Source: Allobosea sp. WAO (GTDB lineage: Bacteria; Pseudomonadota; Alphaproteobacteria; Rhizobiales; Beijerinckiaceae). Taken from it: a DNA stretch of 64,000 bases. Below the pieces are notes generated by a model. It saw only the letters and a program-made list of their open reading frames with translations. It ran no database searches and was not told the DNA's origin. The position numbers and the translations under genes are program-made. The stretch lies in the NCBI RefSeq assembly GCF_001509835.1, contig NZ_JXTJ01000006.1:496001-560000 (forward strand), read 5' to 3'. Positions 1 to 9,165 of the stretch are shown here, in pieces. Every line of letters starts with the position of its first letter. Position 1 is the stretch's first letter.

Positions 1-91
1 CCTGCGCTCGCCCTTGTGGTGGGCCGGGTTCGGTCTCACCGTCGTCGCGATCTTCCTGCAGCGGATCGCGGCGCAGCAGGGCGGCGGCTGA
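1..91 (+). CDS. C-terminal fragment of a membrane protein
   Basis: The first codon in frame starts at base 2 and the frame closes at TGA 89-91, giving 29 residues. They hold one hydrophobic stretch (WWAGFGLTVVAIFLQ) followed by a short polar, glycine-rich tail, which looks like the last transmembrane helix of a transporter or other polytopic protein. The gene starts outside the window, so no family can be named. The AraC-type regulator that follows in the same direction could control it, but that is only a guess from position. Confidence 0.5.
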   Translation, partial: LRSPLWWAGFGLTVVAIFLQRIAAQQGGG

Positions 92-169
92 GCCGCGAGG
101 CCCTGCTCTTGATTGAGCGCGGTGATCGGCGGCAAATGTGCCGCATGATCCCTCGCGCGTGAGCAGGCG

Positions 170-910
170 ATGTCGATCCAACTCGAAATCCGCAGCTATC
201 GCGGCGCCGATCGCCATAGCCACGATTACAGCCAGATCCTGCTGCCGATGCAGGGCGCGATGCGGCTCGATGTCGAGGGGCATCGCAGCATCGTTTCGAG
301 CAATTGCGTCGCCGTCATTCCGTGCGACCATGAGCATGACTTCGAGCCGAGCGTCGATTGCAGCATGCTCATCCTCGATATCGAGGCACAGACCTTCGCC
401 GGCGAGGCCGTGCCGGCGCTGCTGCGCGAGCCCGTGCCGTCCTTGACGCGGGTCGAGCCCTGGCTGTGGCGGATGTTCCGCCAGCTAGGCGCCGAGGTCG
501 AGGCTGGGGCGTGCCGGGCGGGCGATGCGGCGCGCATGGCGCTGGCGGGGCTGCAACTTGTCGAGCCGCAGGCTCCGGCCAGGCCGTTGTCGCGCGCGGA
601 AGGCCGCGTCCTCGATATCGCTCGCGAGACGCGGCCTGGAAGCGTCTCCGAGATGGCGAAGGCGGCGGGCCTCGGCCAGAGCCAGTTTCATGCGCTGTTC
701 CGGGCGACGACGGGGCAGTCGCCGAGGCAGGCGCAACTGAGCCGGCTGTTCGGAGAGGCGGCGGATCAGTTGGCTACGACGGCGCTGCCGGTCTCCGAGA
801 TCGCCTACGGGCTCGGCTATCAGAACGCCTCGTCCTTCAACCGGCAGTTCAGGCGGCGCTTCGGCCTGACGCCGTCCGAATTCCGTGCGGCGAGCCGGTC
901 ACGCGGATGA
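170..910 (+). CDS. AraC family transcriptional regulator
   Basis: A 246-residue protein with the two-part plan of AraC/XylS regulators. The N-terminal ~130 residues look like a cupin-type sensor domain (HDYSQILLPMQGAMRLDVEG resembles the first beta strands). The C-terminal ~95 residues carry two helix-turn-helix motifs: the first around SVSEMAKAAGLGQSQFHALF, the second around VSEIAYGLGYQNASSFNRQF, ending in the usual FGLTPSEFR. It should bind DNA and activate a target in response to a small ligand that cannot be named here. The start at ATG 170 has only a weak upstream GAG/AGG. The nearest candidate target is the membrane protein ending at 91. Confidence 0.9.
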   Translation: MSIQLEIRSYRGADRHSHDYSQILLPMQGAMRLDVEGHRSIVSSNCVAVIPCDHEHDFEPSVDCSMLILDIEAQTFAGEAVPALLREPVPSLTRVEPWLWRMFRQLGAEVEAGACRAGDAARMALAGLQLVEPQAPARPLSRAEGRVLDIARETRPGSVSEMAKAAGLGQSQFHALFRATTGQSPRQAQLSRLFGEAADQLATTALPVSEIAYGLGYQNASSFNRQFRRRFGLTPSEFRAASRSRG

Positions 911-920
911 TCCCTCATAA

Positions 921-1036
921 CCCTCATCCTGAGGAGCGATCGTAGATCGCGTCTCGAAGGATGCTCCAGCTGGTTCCGGAGCGCCCTGGAGCATCCTTCG
1001 AGACGGCCGCTGATGCGGCCTCCTCAGGATGAGGGC
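921..1036. repeat. Dispersed palindromic repeat, copy 1
   Basis: A ~116-bp imperfect palindrome. The outer arms read CCTCATCCTGAGGAG (922-936) and CTCCTCAGGATGAGG (1020-1034). The inner arms read GTCTCGAAGGATGCTCCAG (951-969) and CTGGAGCATCCTTCGAGAC (986-1004). A second copy with the same arms but a different centre and loops lies at 37668-37788. The RNA would fold into a long cruciform-like hairpin. Such elements are typical non-autonomous intergenic repeats of Hyphomicrobiales; no coding capacity is seen. Confidence 0.85.
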
Positions 1037-1154
1037 TCAAGGAGGCGTGGAAAGAAGCGCAGTTTCGGTCAAGTCATTCGGAGCTTCGCCTCATCACGGC
1101 TGTCCGGGCACTCGCTATGGTCGGCGCGACCCCGAGCCATGAGGACTACCCGCG

Positions 1155-1880
1155 ATGAAACTCACCGATTTCAAGGTTCTGACCTTCGACTGCTACGGCA
1201 CGCTGATCGACTGGGAGACCGGGATCTGGAACGCACTGCAGCCGCTGATCAGCGCCGGCCGGATCAACATCGACCGCGAGGAGGCGCTGGCGCGCTTCGG
1301 CACGCTTGAGACTGAGCTGGAGGGGGCGGGACCGTCGCTGCGCTATTCGACGCTGCTCGCCGCCGTCCATGCGCGCCTCGCCAAGGATCTCGGCGTCAAC
1401 ATCCATGCCGACCTGAATGAGCGCTTCGGCGGCTCGGTGCCGGACTGGCCGGCTTTCCCAGACTCGGCCGAGGCGCTCGCCTATCTCAAGCGGCATTACA
1501 AGCTGGTGATCCTGTCGAACGTGGACCGCACGAGCTTCGCAGCCAGCAACCGCAAGCTCGGCGTCACCTTCGATGCGATCTACACCGCGGAGGATATCGG
1601 CTCCTACAAGCCCGATCCGCGCAACTTCGTCCATCTGCTGGCGCATCTGGAAGCCGATCTGGGCCTCAGGGCCGGCGAAGTGCTGCACACCGCGCAGAGC
1701 CTGTTCCATGACCATGTCCCGGCCGAGCGGGCCGGGCTGGCGCGCGCCTGGATCGACCGGCGATCCGGCATGGTGGGGAGTGGGGCGACGAAAATCCCCG
1801 CCAAACGGCCTAGTGTCGATTTCCACTTCAGGAGCCTCGACGAATTGGCGGAGGCGCATCGCGTGGAGATGGGAGGCTGA
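1155..1880 (+). CDS. HAD-superfamily hydrolase, 2-haloacid dehalogenase type
   Basis: A 241-residue HAD hydrolase. Motif I is TFDCYGTLID (nucleophile Asp12), motif II LSNVDRTS, and the conserved Lys of motif III lies in SYKPDPRNF. The sequence around motif I (DxYGTLxDWE) and the lack of a large cap fit the haloacid dehalogenase type II group, which hydrolyses 2-haloacids or small phosphorylated compounds; the actual substrate cannot be read from the sequence. It probably acts in the cytoplasm as a dimer. It is convergent with the DUF924 gene, with only 3 bp between the two stops. Confidence 0.85.
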   Translation: MKLTDFKVLTFDCYGTLIDWETGIWNALQPLISAGRINIDREEALARFGTLETELEGAGPSLRYSTLLAAVHARLAKDLGVNIHADLNERFGGSVPDWPAFPDSAEALAYLKRHYKLVILSNVDRTSFAASNRKLGVTFDAIYTAEDIGSYKPDPRNFVHLLAHLEADLGLRAGEVLHTAQSLFHDHVPAERAGLARAWIDRRSGMVGSGATKIPAKRPSVDFHFRSLDELAEAHRVEMGG

Positions 1881-1883
1881 GCG

Positions 1884-2429
1884 TCAGCCGCTGAAGCCGC
1901 CATCCTCGAGGAAGCGCCGTTCCTCGGCCGAGCTCTGCCGGCCGAGGACGGGATTGCGATGCGGGAAACGGCCGAAGTCGCGGATGATGTCGCGATGGAT
2001 CTCGGCGAACTTCACGCCTTCGGGGTCGTCGGCCGCCTCGCAGAGCGCGACGCAGCGCTGCTGGTCGGTGAGGTCCTCCGAATGCATGAACGGCATGTAG
2101 ATGAAGCGCCGCTCCGGATTCTCGAAAGCCTGGTCGAAACCGCGCGCGATGGCGCGCTCGGCAACCGCGAGAGCCAGCGGGTCGGCGGCAAAGGCCTGCG
2201 GCGAGCCGCGATAGAGGTTGCGCGGGAACTGGTCGAGCAGCAGCAGTAGGGCATAAACGCCCTCGGGCGTCGCTTCCCATGCGCTTAGCTCACCGCGGGC
2301 GGCGGCCTCTACCTCGGCCAGGAAGCGCCGGCGGATTTCGGCATCGAAGGTATCGTCCTTGTCGAACCATTTGTCCGGGCCGGCCTCGCGCCAGAAGTCG
2401 AGAATCGCGGTCGCGGCGGGCGGGGTCAT
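1884..2429 (-). CDS. DUF924 family protein
   Basis: A 181-residue cytoplasmic protein of the DUF924 family, recognised by the opening ILDFWREAGPDKWFDKDD, the central LLLLDQFPRNLYRGSPQAFA and the ERRFIYMPFMHSEDL segment. The family is all-helical, with a TPR-like fold and no established biochemical role. It is read away from the TetR regulator across a 158-bp gap that carries a perfect inverted repeat (2560-2574), so TetR control of this gene is possible. Length is normal for the family. Confidence 0.88.
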   Translation of the reverse strand: MTPPAATAILDFWREAGPDKWFDKDDTFDAEIRRRFLAEVEAAARGELSAWEATPEGVYALLLLLDQFPRNLYRGSPQAFAADPLALAVAERAIARGFDQAFENPERRFIYMPFMHSEDLTDQQRCVALCEAADDPEGVKFAEIHRDIIRDFGRFPHRNPVLGRQSSAEERRFLEDGGFSG

Positions 2430-2559
2430 GGGCAGGCTCCGTCAGGTTTCGGCAGTGCGGTGGCTGTCCGCTATATAGGCCACGTGGCGCGATAGGGGAG
2501 GCCAGCCCGCGCCTCAGCTTTCCGCTTGCATGGCCGCGGGGGCTGCGATAGATCACGGA

Positions 2560-2574
2560 ACCGTAACGTACGGT
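2560..2574. promoter_or_regulatory. Putative TetR operator
   Basis: ACCGTAACGTACGGT is a perfect 6-bp inverted repeat with a 3-bp centre, 13 bp before the tetR start and within the divergent gap to the DUF924 gene. TetR-family repressors usually bind such sites in front of their own gene, so autoregulation is the simplest reading. No experimental support. Confidence 0.5.
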
Positions 2575-2587
2575 ACTGTTCCGGACC

Positions 2588-4292
<1,705 letters not shown>

Positions 4293-4348
4293 TCCGGACC
4301 CTGGCTGCGGGCTCGCCGCAGCAGGGTTCCAGCTTAGCGAAAGTCAGG

Positions 4349-4376
4349 AACGGGCGCCGCAAGGCGCCCGTTTCGC
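4349..4376 (+). terminator. Hairpin terminator after ilvC
   Basis: A perfect 10-bp stem, AACGGGCGCC (4349-4358) pairing with GGCGCCCGTT (4363-4372), closed by a GCAA tetraloop and followed by a short T-containing tail. It lies 57 bp after the ilvC stop. Confidence 0.75.
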
Positions 4377-4449
4377 GTTTGGAGCGGTGCCTGGAACCCG
4401 GCTGCCTCATGGACGTTGATGCTGCAGTCACGAACAGCAGGAGCGTCCG

Positions 4450-4638
4450 ATGAACGACCGGAAGACGCTGGACCAGCGGGGCGGCGGGCATGGCCACCGC
4501 CACCATCATGCGAGCAGGGGAAGATCCCACGCCGCCCACCCGATTTCACGGCAGGAGCGGATGTTCTTCGCCCTGCTCGGCGGCTGTCTGGGCCTCACTT
4601 TGATCGCCAGCGCAATGCTGCAGTTGGTGGCAGGCTGA
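4450..4638 (+). CDS. Small histidine-rich single-span membrane protein
   Basis: A 62-residue protein, not recognised as a named family. The N-terminal half is basic and His-rich (GHGHRHHHASRGRSH). The second half is one hydrophobic helix (MFFALLGGCLGLTLIASAML) at the C-terminus. The AGGAG 5-10 bases before the ATG supports translation. It is the first of three consecutive tiny genes (4450, 4689, 4992), each ending in one membrane helix. The His cluster could bind metal, which is inference only. Confidence 0.65.
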   Translation: MNDRKTLDQRGGGHGHRHHHASRGRSHAAHPISRQERMFFALLGGCLGLTLIASAMLQLVAG

Positions 4639-4688
4639 GCGCCTACACGCCGGTCGCGACCTGCGGGCCGCGCGCAAGGGAGACGGCA

Positions 4689-4910
4689 ATGGAACAGGAT
4701 GTGAGGGAGCGCGAAGCGCGCATCCCGACCGAAGGCGGCCAGCCGATTCCGCCGATGCGGGCGGACAAGCACACCGATGCCGACCCGGCGGTCGAGACGC
4801 CCGTCGAGGCACGGCAGGGCTTCCTCGACAGGCCCGTGCTGATGGTGCTGGTCGGTGGGCTGGTCCTGGCGGTGATCGCCTGGATCGGCGTCGAGATCAT
4901 CGCCTACTGA
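4689..4910 (+). CDS. Small single-span membrane protein
   Basis: A 73-residue protein starting at ATG 4689, preceded by AAGGGAGACGGCA as ribosome binding site. The first ~45 residues are charged and proline-containing and probably disordered; residues ~50-70 (VLMVLVGGLVLAVIAWIGVE) form one transmembrane helix near the C-terminus. No family is recognised. It lies 50 bp after the preceding small gene and shares its layout of soluble N-terminus and C-terminal anchor. Confidence 0.6.
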   Translation: MEQDVREREARIPTEGGQPIPPMRADKHTDADPAVETPVEARQGFLDRPVLMVLVGGLVLAVIAWIGVEIIAY

Positions 4911-4991
4911 GCCAGCAATTGCGACGCGGCTCGCACAAAGGACAACGGGAATACAGGGAACGGGACGGCTTTGAGCAGAGGGGAGGCAATC

Positions 4992-5120
4992 ATGGAACCG
5001 GTTAGAACGCTGCATGAACCACATCTGCACGAGGCGCATGGCATTCAGTTCGGCCTGTCGTATCTGGCGCTGGGCGGCTCTTTCGCGTTGCTCCTGCTGA
5101 TCGTCATCGGCCTGCTGTAA
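4992..5120 (+). CDS. Tiny membrane protein, 42 aa
   Basis: ATG 4992 to TAA 5120 encodes 42 residues: a short polar N-terminus with several His and Glu (LHEPHLHEAHG), then one hydrophobic helix ending LLLLIVIGLL. The start is preceded by GGGGAGG with good spacing. It is the third of a row of tiny tail-anchored-like proteins and may form one transcription unit with the two before it. Function unknown. Confidence 0.55.
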   Translation: MEPVRTLHEPHLHEAHGIQFGLSYLALGGSFALLLLIVIGLL

Positions 5121-5363
5121 ATTCTCTGCGGCCTCAATGGCACAGAGGCGAGGAATGCATGTCTGCTGCCCATCGGCGTCGCAGATCGCCGACAGATGCG
5201 AGTGCACCTGCTCGGCGCTTCAAAACACCCGCTCGGCCGCGCCGCATTTCTGAAAGCCTCGAACCGCAATCGCGGATCTTCCAGCGCTCTAATCCTGCTG
5301 ACAACAGCTGTCACTGAACGCGAGAGTTTCTGACAGGAGCTGACAGTCCGCGGGTGTCCTGTT

Positions 5364-5385
5364 CCGCCATCACTTCTGATGGCGG
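5364..5385 (+). promoter_or_regulatory. 5' UTR hairpin at the ribosome binding site of the DUF1127 gene
   Basis: CCGCCATCA (5364-5372) pairs perfectly with TGATGGCGG (5377-5385) across a CTTC tetraloop. The last two paired bases are the first two of the GGAG Shine-Dalgarno motif (5384-5387), with the ATG at 5395. The stem therefore touches the ribosome binding site and could modulate translation or protect the 5' end of the mRNA. Seen in sequence; the function is inference. Confidence 0.5.
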
Positions 5386-5394
5386 AGAAAGATC

Positions 5395-5787
5395 ATGATC
5401 AGCTTCATCATCGGACCGGCCCGGCACGTGTTCGCCAGGGGCGGTTCGCTTGGCCGCTTCCCGCGTGCTGTCGTGGGCAGCATCGGCCGCTGGCTGCGGA
5501 CACGGCGCGATTATCACAGGTTCTGCGATATGAGTGAGCGTGACCTGCGCGATCTCGGCCTGCGTGATTGCAGCGAGCGCGACAGGATCGCCGCCCCATT
5601 CTTCGGCGACCCGACCGGGATCATCGCTGTGCGTTGCGAGGACCGGCGTGGCCTGGGGGCCGGAGAAGGCGTCGACGAGGCCCTGCGCCGCCAGAGTTCG
5701 GACGCGTCGCCCCGGTTCGAGCAGGCGGCCAGAGAAACCGACAAAGCGACAAGCGGCCGGGTGGTCTTTCTCAGAGTGGTCGAATGA
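5395..5787 (+). CDS. DUF1127 domain protein with long C-terminal extension
   Basis: A 130-residue protein. Residues ~33-60 (WLRTRRDYHRFCDMSERDLR, then DLGLRD) are the DUF1127 motif, an Arg-rich helical segment. In alphaproteobacteria small DUF1127 proteins have been linked to RNA binding and to phosphate, carbon and stress responses. Typical members are 45-70 residues, so the ~65-residue charged tail is an extension of unknown meaning. The GGAG before the ATG overlaps a 9-bp hairpin. A strong bidirectional terminator lies downstream at 5906-5933. Confidence 0.8.
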   Translation: MISFIIGPARHVFARGGSLGRFPRAVVGSIGRWLRTRRDYHRFCDMSERDLRDLGLRDCSERDRIAAPFFGDPTGIIAVRCEDRRGLGAGEGVDEALRRQSSDASPRFEQAARETDKATSGRVVFLRVVE

Positions 5788-5905
5788 GCGCTGCCTGAGG
5801 GGGCCAATTATGAGCGGACCCTCTGCAGCCCGCGATCGCGAGCTCGACGAGAGCCCGGTGGACGTCACGGCTCACGTCCGGGAGAGATAGCCCCAACAAA
5901 GAAAC

Positions 5906-5933
5906 GGAGCCGGCCGCGCGTGCGGCCGGCTCC
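5906..5933. terminator. Bidirectional hairpin terminator
   Basis: A perfect 12-bp stem, GGAGCCGGCCGC (5906-5917) pairing with GCGGCCGGCTCC (5922-5933), with a 4-base loop, between the converging DUF1127 and helix-hairpin-helix genes. No T-run follows, so efficiency is uncertain. Confidence 0.6.
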
Positions 5934-5944
5934 CTGGTGCGAGA

Positions 5945-6310
5945 TCAGAAGGTGATCTTATCCTTGATGTCGGCCTCGACATTGGCCGGCAGGACGTTGC
6001 GTTTCACCAGATCGTCGAAATTCTTGAATTTCGCCTTGGCGCGCTCCTCGATGATCTTCTTGGAGCGGGCCTCGCCGATGCCCTTGAGCGTGTCGAGCTC
6101 GTTGGCGCTGGCGGTATTGATGTTGATCTTCTTGGCCTGCGTCGCGGCGGGGGCAGCGGGTTTGGCCGCGGGCGCGGCTGGCGCAGCAGGCGTCGTCATG
6201 GGGGCTGCCGGCTTGGCCGGGGTGGCAGGCTGGGTTGCGGTCTGCGCGAAGGCCGGGCCGGCTGCGAGGGCAAGCGCGGCGAGGCCGATGGCAAAACGAG
6301 ACATGGTCAT
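5945..6310 (-). CDS. Secreted helix-hairpin-helix (ComEA-like) protein
   Basis: A 121-residue exported protein. Residues 1-22 are a signal peptide ending AFAQ. Next is an Ala/Pro-rich linker of about 35 residues, then a helix-hairpin-helix domain, ININTASANELDTLKGIG and EARSKKIIEERAKAKF, of the type seen in the DNA-uptake protein ComEA. It could bind DNA in the periplasm, but isolated HhH proteins are common and competence is not shown. Two start codons lie close together (6310 and 6304); the first is better spaced from GGAG. Confidence 0.85.
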   Translation of the reverse strand: MTMSRFAIGLAALALAAGPAFAQTATQPATPAKPAAPMTTPAAPAAPAAKPAAPAATQAKKININTASANELDTLKGIGEARSKKIIEERAKAKFKNFDDLVKRNVLPANVEADIKDKITF

Positions 6311-6511
6311 GGCGTGGACTCCATAAGTCCTGCCCGGAGGAGCTGAGCTGCGCAGATGCCGGGCCGTCCGCGCCGCCGCGCCGGTTGTGAACCGGAAGGA
6401 CCCGGTCTCGACGCGATGGCCGGACTTTCGGCCCGCGAGCCTGAACGCGATCTGAGACCTTCGTTCAGCTGGCGTTGTGTTTCGGGGCTGCCCTGGTCGG
6501 GAGCGCTGCGC

Positions 6512-7051
6512 CTATTTGCCGGTGAACTTCATCATCATCTCGGTCGCCTGGCCGGCGCCGTAGATCAGGCCGAAGCCCCAGGCGAAGGAGGCGCCGAAAT
6601 TCGCGAGCTGGAAGGCCCAGAACGGCATCTTCACGATGCCGGCGACGAGCGCGATCACCGCCCTGATCGGCCCGAAGAAATGGCCAACAATGATGCCGAG
6701 GAAGCCCCATTTCTCGAAGAAGTCGTGGCCCTTGCGCAGCAAATCAGGGTTGTCGCGCAGCGGCCAGTAATCGTCGACGCGCGGGCCGAGCACGAGGCCG
6801 GCCCAATAGGACAGCCAGAAGCCGAAAGCCGCTCCGAGCGAGGCGGCGATCGAGAGAGGGACGAGATTCAGGCCCGAGGCGCCGGCGATCGCACCGAAGG
6901 CGGTAAAGAAGACCGTGGCCGGCACCAGCCAGGACAGGATCGCGACGCATTCGGCGAAAGCGACGAAGAAGACGATCGGCAGCGCCCATTGCTGGTTGTT
7001 GCGCATGAACTCGACGAGAGTCTGAATCCATAGGTCGAGTTGCGCGGTCAC
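6512..7051 (-). CDS. DedA family inner-membrane protein
   Basis: A 179-residue integral membrane protein of the DedA/SNARE-associated family. The conserved re-entrant segments are visible: FVAFAECVAILSWLVPATVF with an acidic residue, and FGPIRAVIALVAGIVKMPFW carrying the FGPxR...G motif. Family members are thought to move lipids or couple to the proton gradient; some flip undecaprenyl phosphate or phosphatidylethanolamine. The exact role here is unknown. It is slightly short for the family but complete. Confidence 0.88.
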   Translation of the reverse strand: MTAQLDLWIQTLVEFMRNNQQWALPIVFFVAFAECVAILSWLVPATVFFTAFGAIAGASGLNLVPLSIAASLGAAFGFWLSYWAGLVLGPRVDDYWPLRDNPDLLRKGHDFFEKWGFLGIIVGHFFGPIRAVIALVAGIVKMPFWAFQLANFGASFAWGFGLIYGAGQATEMMMKFTGK

Positions 7052-7262
7052 CGGCCAGTCTCCTTCAGGGGCGTGCAGCGATACAGCAGAAGCGTCGGCG
7101 TTTCGCTACCCGGCCGGCGTTAAAAAAAACCCGCAGGAACCCGGCTATCGTACGGGTTGCCTTCGCCGGATGATCGCCTACTCTCCCCGCGAACGGGAAA
7201 ATCGACCGGGAAGGCCAGCGCTTGTGGGCGCCGCGCTCTGCCCGGCGGGGGAAACGATACTG

Positions 7263-8138
7263 ATGCAGCCTAAAGACAGCCCGCCGGAGGCGGCGGGCGC
7301 GGGGAGCGCCGCTCCCGCTCCGGCCGTCCGCCTGACGGGGCTGGACATCACCTTCCATCTCCAGGGCGGCACGCGCTACCAGGCGGTGAAGGCGATCGAC
7401 CTCAGCGTCGCCAGCGGCGAGTTCGTCTCGGTGGTCGGGCCGACCGGCTGCGGTAAGTCGACCCTGCTCAACGCTGCCGCCGGGTTGCTCACGCCTTCGG
7501 CCGGCAAGGTCGACATCTTCGGGAAACCTCTCTCCGGGCTCAACCGCCGCGCCGGCTACCTCTTCCAGCAGGACGCGCTGATGCCGTGGAAGACGGCGCT
7601 CGACAACGTCAAGGTGGCGCTGGAACCGATGGGCGTCTCCGATGCCGAGGCCGACAAGCGGGCCCGCGACTGGCTGGCGCGCGTCGGCCTGCGTGCGTTC
7701 ACCGAGCGCTATCCGCACATGCTGTCGGGCGGCCAGCGCAAGCGCGTGGCGCTGGCGCAGATGCTGATCCGCGATCCCGAGATCCTGCTGATGGACGAGC
7801 CCTTCGGGCCGCTCGACGCGCAGACCCGCCAGATCATGGGCAATCTCCTGCTCGATCTCTGGTCGAAGGATCGCAAGGCACTGATCTTCGTCACCCATGA
7901 TCTCGAGGAGGCGATCGCGCTGTCCGACCGGGTGGTGGTGATGTCGGCCGGTCCGGCTGCGGGCATCGTCGCCGATTACAAGGTGCCGCTGCCGCGGCCG
8001 CGCGACATCGCCGAGATCAGGCTGGAAAAGGCCTTCCACGAGATCCATCGCGACATCTGGTCGTCGCTCAGGGTCGAGGTGCAGAAGGCCTACGCCATGG
8101 GCGAGGGCAAGGAACTGGTCGGGGAGGGGAGCCCGTGA
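7263..8138 (+). CDS. ABC importer ATP-binding protein, nitrate/sulfonate/taurine type
   Basis: A 291-residue ATPase: Walker A GPTGCGKSTLL, Q-loop LFQQDALMPW, signature LSGGQRKRVALAQ, Walker B ILLMDEPFGPLD and switch His in FVTHDLEEAI. The QQDALMPW region is typical of the SsuB/TauB/NrtD branch. I chose ATG 7263, with GGGGGA upstream; a longer start at 7170 would add 31 residues with no domain match. The stop overlaps the permease start by 4 bp, so translation is coupled. With the next two genes it makes one importer whose substrate (sulfonate, nitrate or pyrimidine precursor) is not resolved. Confidence 0.9.
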   Translation: MQPKDSPPEAAGAGSAAPAPAVRLTGLDITFHLQGGTRYQAVKAIDLSVASGEFVSVVGPTGCGKSTLLNAAAGLLTPSAGKVDIFGKPLSGLNRRAGYLFQQDALMPWKTALDNVKVALEPMGVSDAEADKRARDWLARVGLRAFTERYPHMLSGGQRKRVALAQMLIRDPEILLMDEPFGPLDAQTRQIMGNLLLDLWSKDRKALIFVTHDLEEAIALSDRVVVMSAGPAAGIVADYKVPLPRPRDIAEIRLEKAFHEIHRDIWSSLRVEVQKAYAMGEGKELVGEGSP

Positions 8139-8923
8139 GCCGGCTCAAGCTGCTTCTGCTGCAAATCCTGGTGATGATCGTCGCGCTGGCGATCTGGCAC
8201 GTCATCAGCAACTTCCCGATCTTCGGCGACGTCAAGACGATCCGCTTCTTCTTCTCGACGCCGCTCGACGTGCTGGCGCGGACCTGGAAGCAGCTCACCG
8301 GCGCCGAGATCTACTATCATCTCGGCATCACCCTGACCGAGACGGTGCTGGCCTTCGTCATCGGCTCGGCGGCGGGCATCTTCTTCGGCTTCGCCTTCGC
8401 CCGGAACGCGCTGCTGGCGGCGGTGTTCGACCCCTACATCAAGGCGGCGAACGCCCTGCCGCGCGTCGTGCTGGCGCCGATCTTCGCGCTCTGGTTCGGC
8501 CTCGGCATCTGGTCGAAGGTGGCGCTCGGCTTCACGCTGGTCTTCTTCATCGTCTTCTTCAACGTCTACCAGGGCGTGAAGGAGGTCTCGCCGACCGTGC
8601 TCGCCAATGCCCGCATGCTCGGCATGAACGAGCGCCAGCTCTTCCGCCATGTCTATTGGCCCTCGGCGCTGACCTGGATGTTCTCCTCGCTCCACACCTC
8701 GGTCGGCTTCGCGCTGGTCGGCGCAGTGGTCGGGGAATATCTCGGCTCCTCCGCTGGGCTCGGCTACAAGATCCACGAGGCGGAGAGCGTGTTCGACGTC
8801 ACCGGCGTGTTCTCGGGCATGCTGATCCTGGCGCTGTTCGTGATCCTGATCGACTCGCTGGTGACCATGGTCGAGAACCGGCTCCTGGTCTGGCGGCCCG
8901 GACAGAGTTCGACGACGACGTGA
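8135..8923 (+). CDS. ABC importer permease, SsuC/TauC type
   Basis: A 262-residue membrane protein starting at GTG 8135, overlapping the ATPase stop. About six hydrophobic helices are visible, plus a transmembrane-domain coupling helix around NARMLGMNERQLFRHVYWP, which docks on the ATPase. The pattern LPRVVLAPIFALWFGLGIWSK is characteristic of the nitrate/sulfonate/taurine permease family (BPD_transp_1). It should form the membrane channel with the ATPase before it and the binding protein after it. Confidence 0.9.
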   Translation: MSRLKLLLLQILVMIVALAIWHVISNFPIFGDVKTIRFFFSTPLDVLARTWKQLTGAEIYYHLGITLTETVLAFVIGSAAGIFFGFAFARNALLAAVFDPYIKAANALPRVVLAPIFALWFGLGIWSKVALGFTLVFFIVFFNVYQGVKEVSPTVLANARMLGMNERQLFRHVYWPSALTWMFSSLHTSVGFALVGAVVGEYLGSSAGLGYKIHEAESVFDVTGVFSGMLILALFVILIDSLVTMVENRLLVWRPGQSSTTT

Positions 8924-9165
8924 GCGGCTCTCGGCGATTGCGGCGTTCGGGTCACTGCTCTGCGCGCGCCAAATCGGCTTTGTCGTCCGCAAACGCTACA
9001 CCGTTTCCTTCGACCTTGCCGCTGTCGGCGCCCATGTCCGGCGCTTCCGCGAGCTGTGCCCGATATGAGGCGCGGAGCAGGGCGCTTGCCGCAAGCCATT
9101 GATACCGCCTATCGTTCAGCCCGAAGCCGCCTCAGAAGCGCTCATCGACAACCCGGAGGAACCCC

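Noticed and set aside
5810..5890. 26-residue frame after the DUF1127 gene, preceded by GAGGGGG
   Set aside because: Too short and hydrophilic to judge, no pattern; could be real but nothing beyond a ribosome binding site supports it.
7113..7160. Run of eight A with nearby AACCCG/CGGGTT arms, terminator-like on the minus strand
   Set aside because: No leftward gene lies upstream on that strand that it could terminate; it sits in the divergent gap between the DedA gene and the ABC operon.
7052..7262. Possible thiamine-pyrophosphate riboswitch in front of the NMT1-type importer
   Set aside because: The conserved thi-box elements such as CTGAGA could not be found.
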